Shown here: piece by piece, positions 38,112 to 38,133 of the stretch | How the letters are laid out: every line of letters starts with the position of its first letter | Numbering within the stretch: the first letter of the stretch is position 1 | From: a virus | IMG/VR virus record: IMGVR_UViG_3300035698_007443 | Coordinates: 1-38,133 of that record | DNA: 38,133 nt | Strand: one strand, 5' to 3' | Notes under the pieces: model-generated | Databases searched by the model: none | Seen by the model: the letters and a program-made list of their open reading frames with translations, nothing else | Told to the model about the DNA's origin: nothing | Position numbers and translations under genes: made by a program

Positions 38112-38133
38112 TGGCTCTTCCCGTGATCGAACC
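38112..38133 (-). tRNA. Partial tRNA (3' end) at window edge
   Basis: The last 22 bases, read on the minus strand, begin GGTTCGATCACGGG and end AAGAGCCA: a T-loop (TTCGATC), the 3' acceptor strand, discriminator G and CCA. The rest, including the anticodon, lies outside the window. Confidence 0.75.

Overview
The window is part of the genome of a tailed double-stranded DNA phage with siphovirus-like gene order. Almost all genes are on the minus strand, so the functional order runs from high to low coordinates. The host is not identifiable by name. Encoded Sec signal peptides, a phage-borne ADP-heptose-type pathway and a GT9 heptosyltransferase-like enzyme point to a Gram-negative host. This rests on family recognition by eye, with no database search.

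Structural half (minus strand, 27.8 kb down to 1). A strong sigma70-type promoter (27796-27824) precedes four genes of LamG/Ig-like or unknown, probably virion or adhesin, character (27744 to 24759). These are more GC-rich than their surroundings from about 25.4 kb to 27.7 kb. An HTH/zinc-ribbon protein follows, then TerS, TerL and portal. Next comes an odd protein with two degenerate DNA-ligase-like domains. A second strong promoter (18920-18948) then drives an unusual in-frame fusion of prohead protease, scaffold and major capsid protein, with an excellent internal ribosome binding site that should make the capsid part alone. A terminator follows. Downstream are a GT4 glycosyltransferase, head-tail connector proteins, a GT9 glycosyltransferase, a GT2 glycosyltransferase, tail tube, tail chaperones, tape measure, a baseplate/tail protein, a LamG fibre, an HldE-type sugar kinase and small membrane (lysis-like) proteins. 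The adenylyltransferase partner of the kinase is encoded at 28218-28676. The phage therefore carries both halves of an HldE/RfaE-like activity plus three glycosyltransferases.

Small plus-strand island (28.7-30.0 kb). It holds a DtxR/MntR-like regulator, a conserved protein of unknown function with its own promoter, and a consensus promoter (TTGACA, 17 nt, TATAAT). About 85 nt downstream of that promoter is a strong intrinsic terminator, which is the signature of a small non-coding RNA.

The most unusual locus (30.2-31.8 kb, minus strand). A TnpB/Cas12f-sized RuvC nuclease gene with intact catalytic and zinc-finger residues is followed on the same strand by an inverted, degenerate copy of a repeat, which would be a tracrRNA-like anti-repeat. 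Four identical 29-bp repeats separated by three unique 32-bp spacers come next. No tnpA, IS ends or other cas genes are visible. The layout matches what is expected for a TnpB whose omega-RNA has been split into tracrRNA and a CRISPR array, that is, a minimal phage-borne type V-like system. The repeat itself has type I-E size and character, so a host-borrowed mini-array beside an independent tnpB is the main alternative.

Right end (30.0-38.1 kb). This is a tRNA cluster: sixteen recognisable tRNAs, one partial tRNA at the edge, and one pseudoknotted tRNA-sized RNA. An RNA ligase probably serving tRNA repair and small hypothetical, membrane or secreted proteins lie among them, all on the minus strand. 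Several tRNAs are atypical: C at position 33, or leucine anticodons on short-variable-arm bodies.
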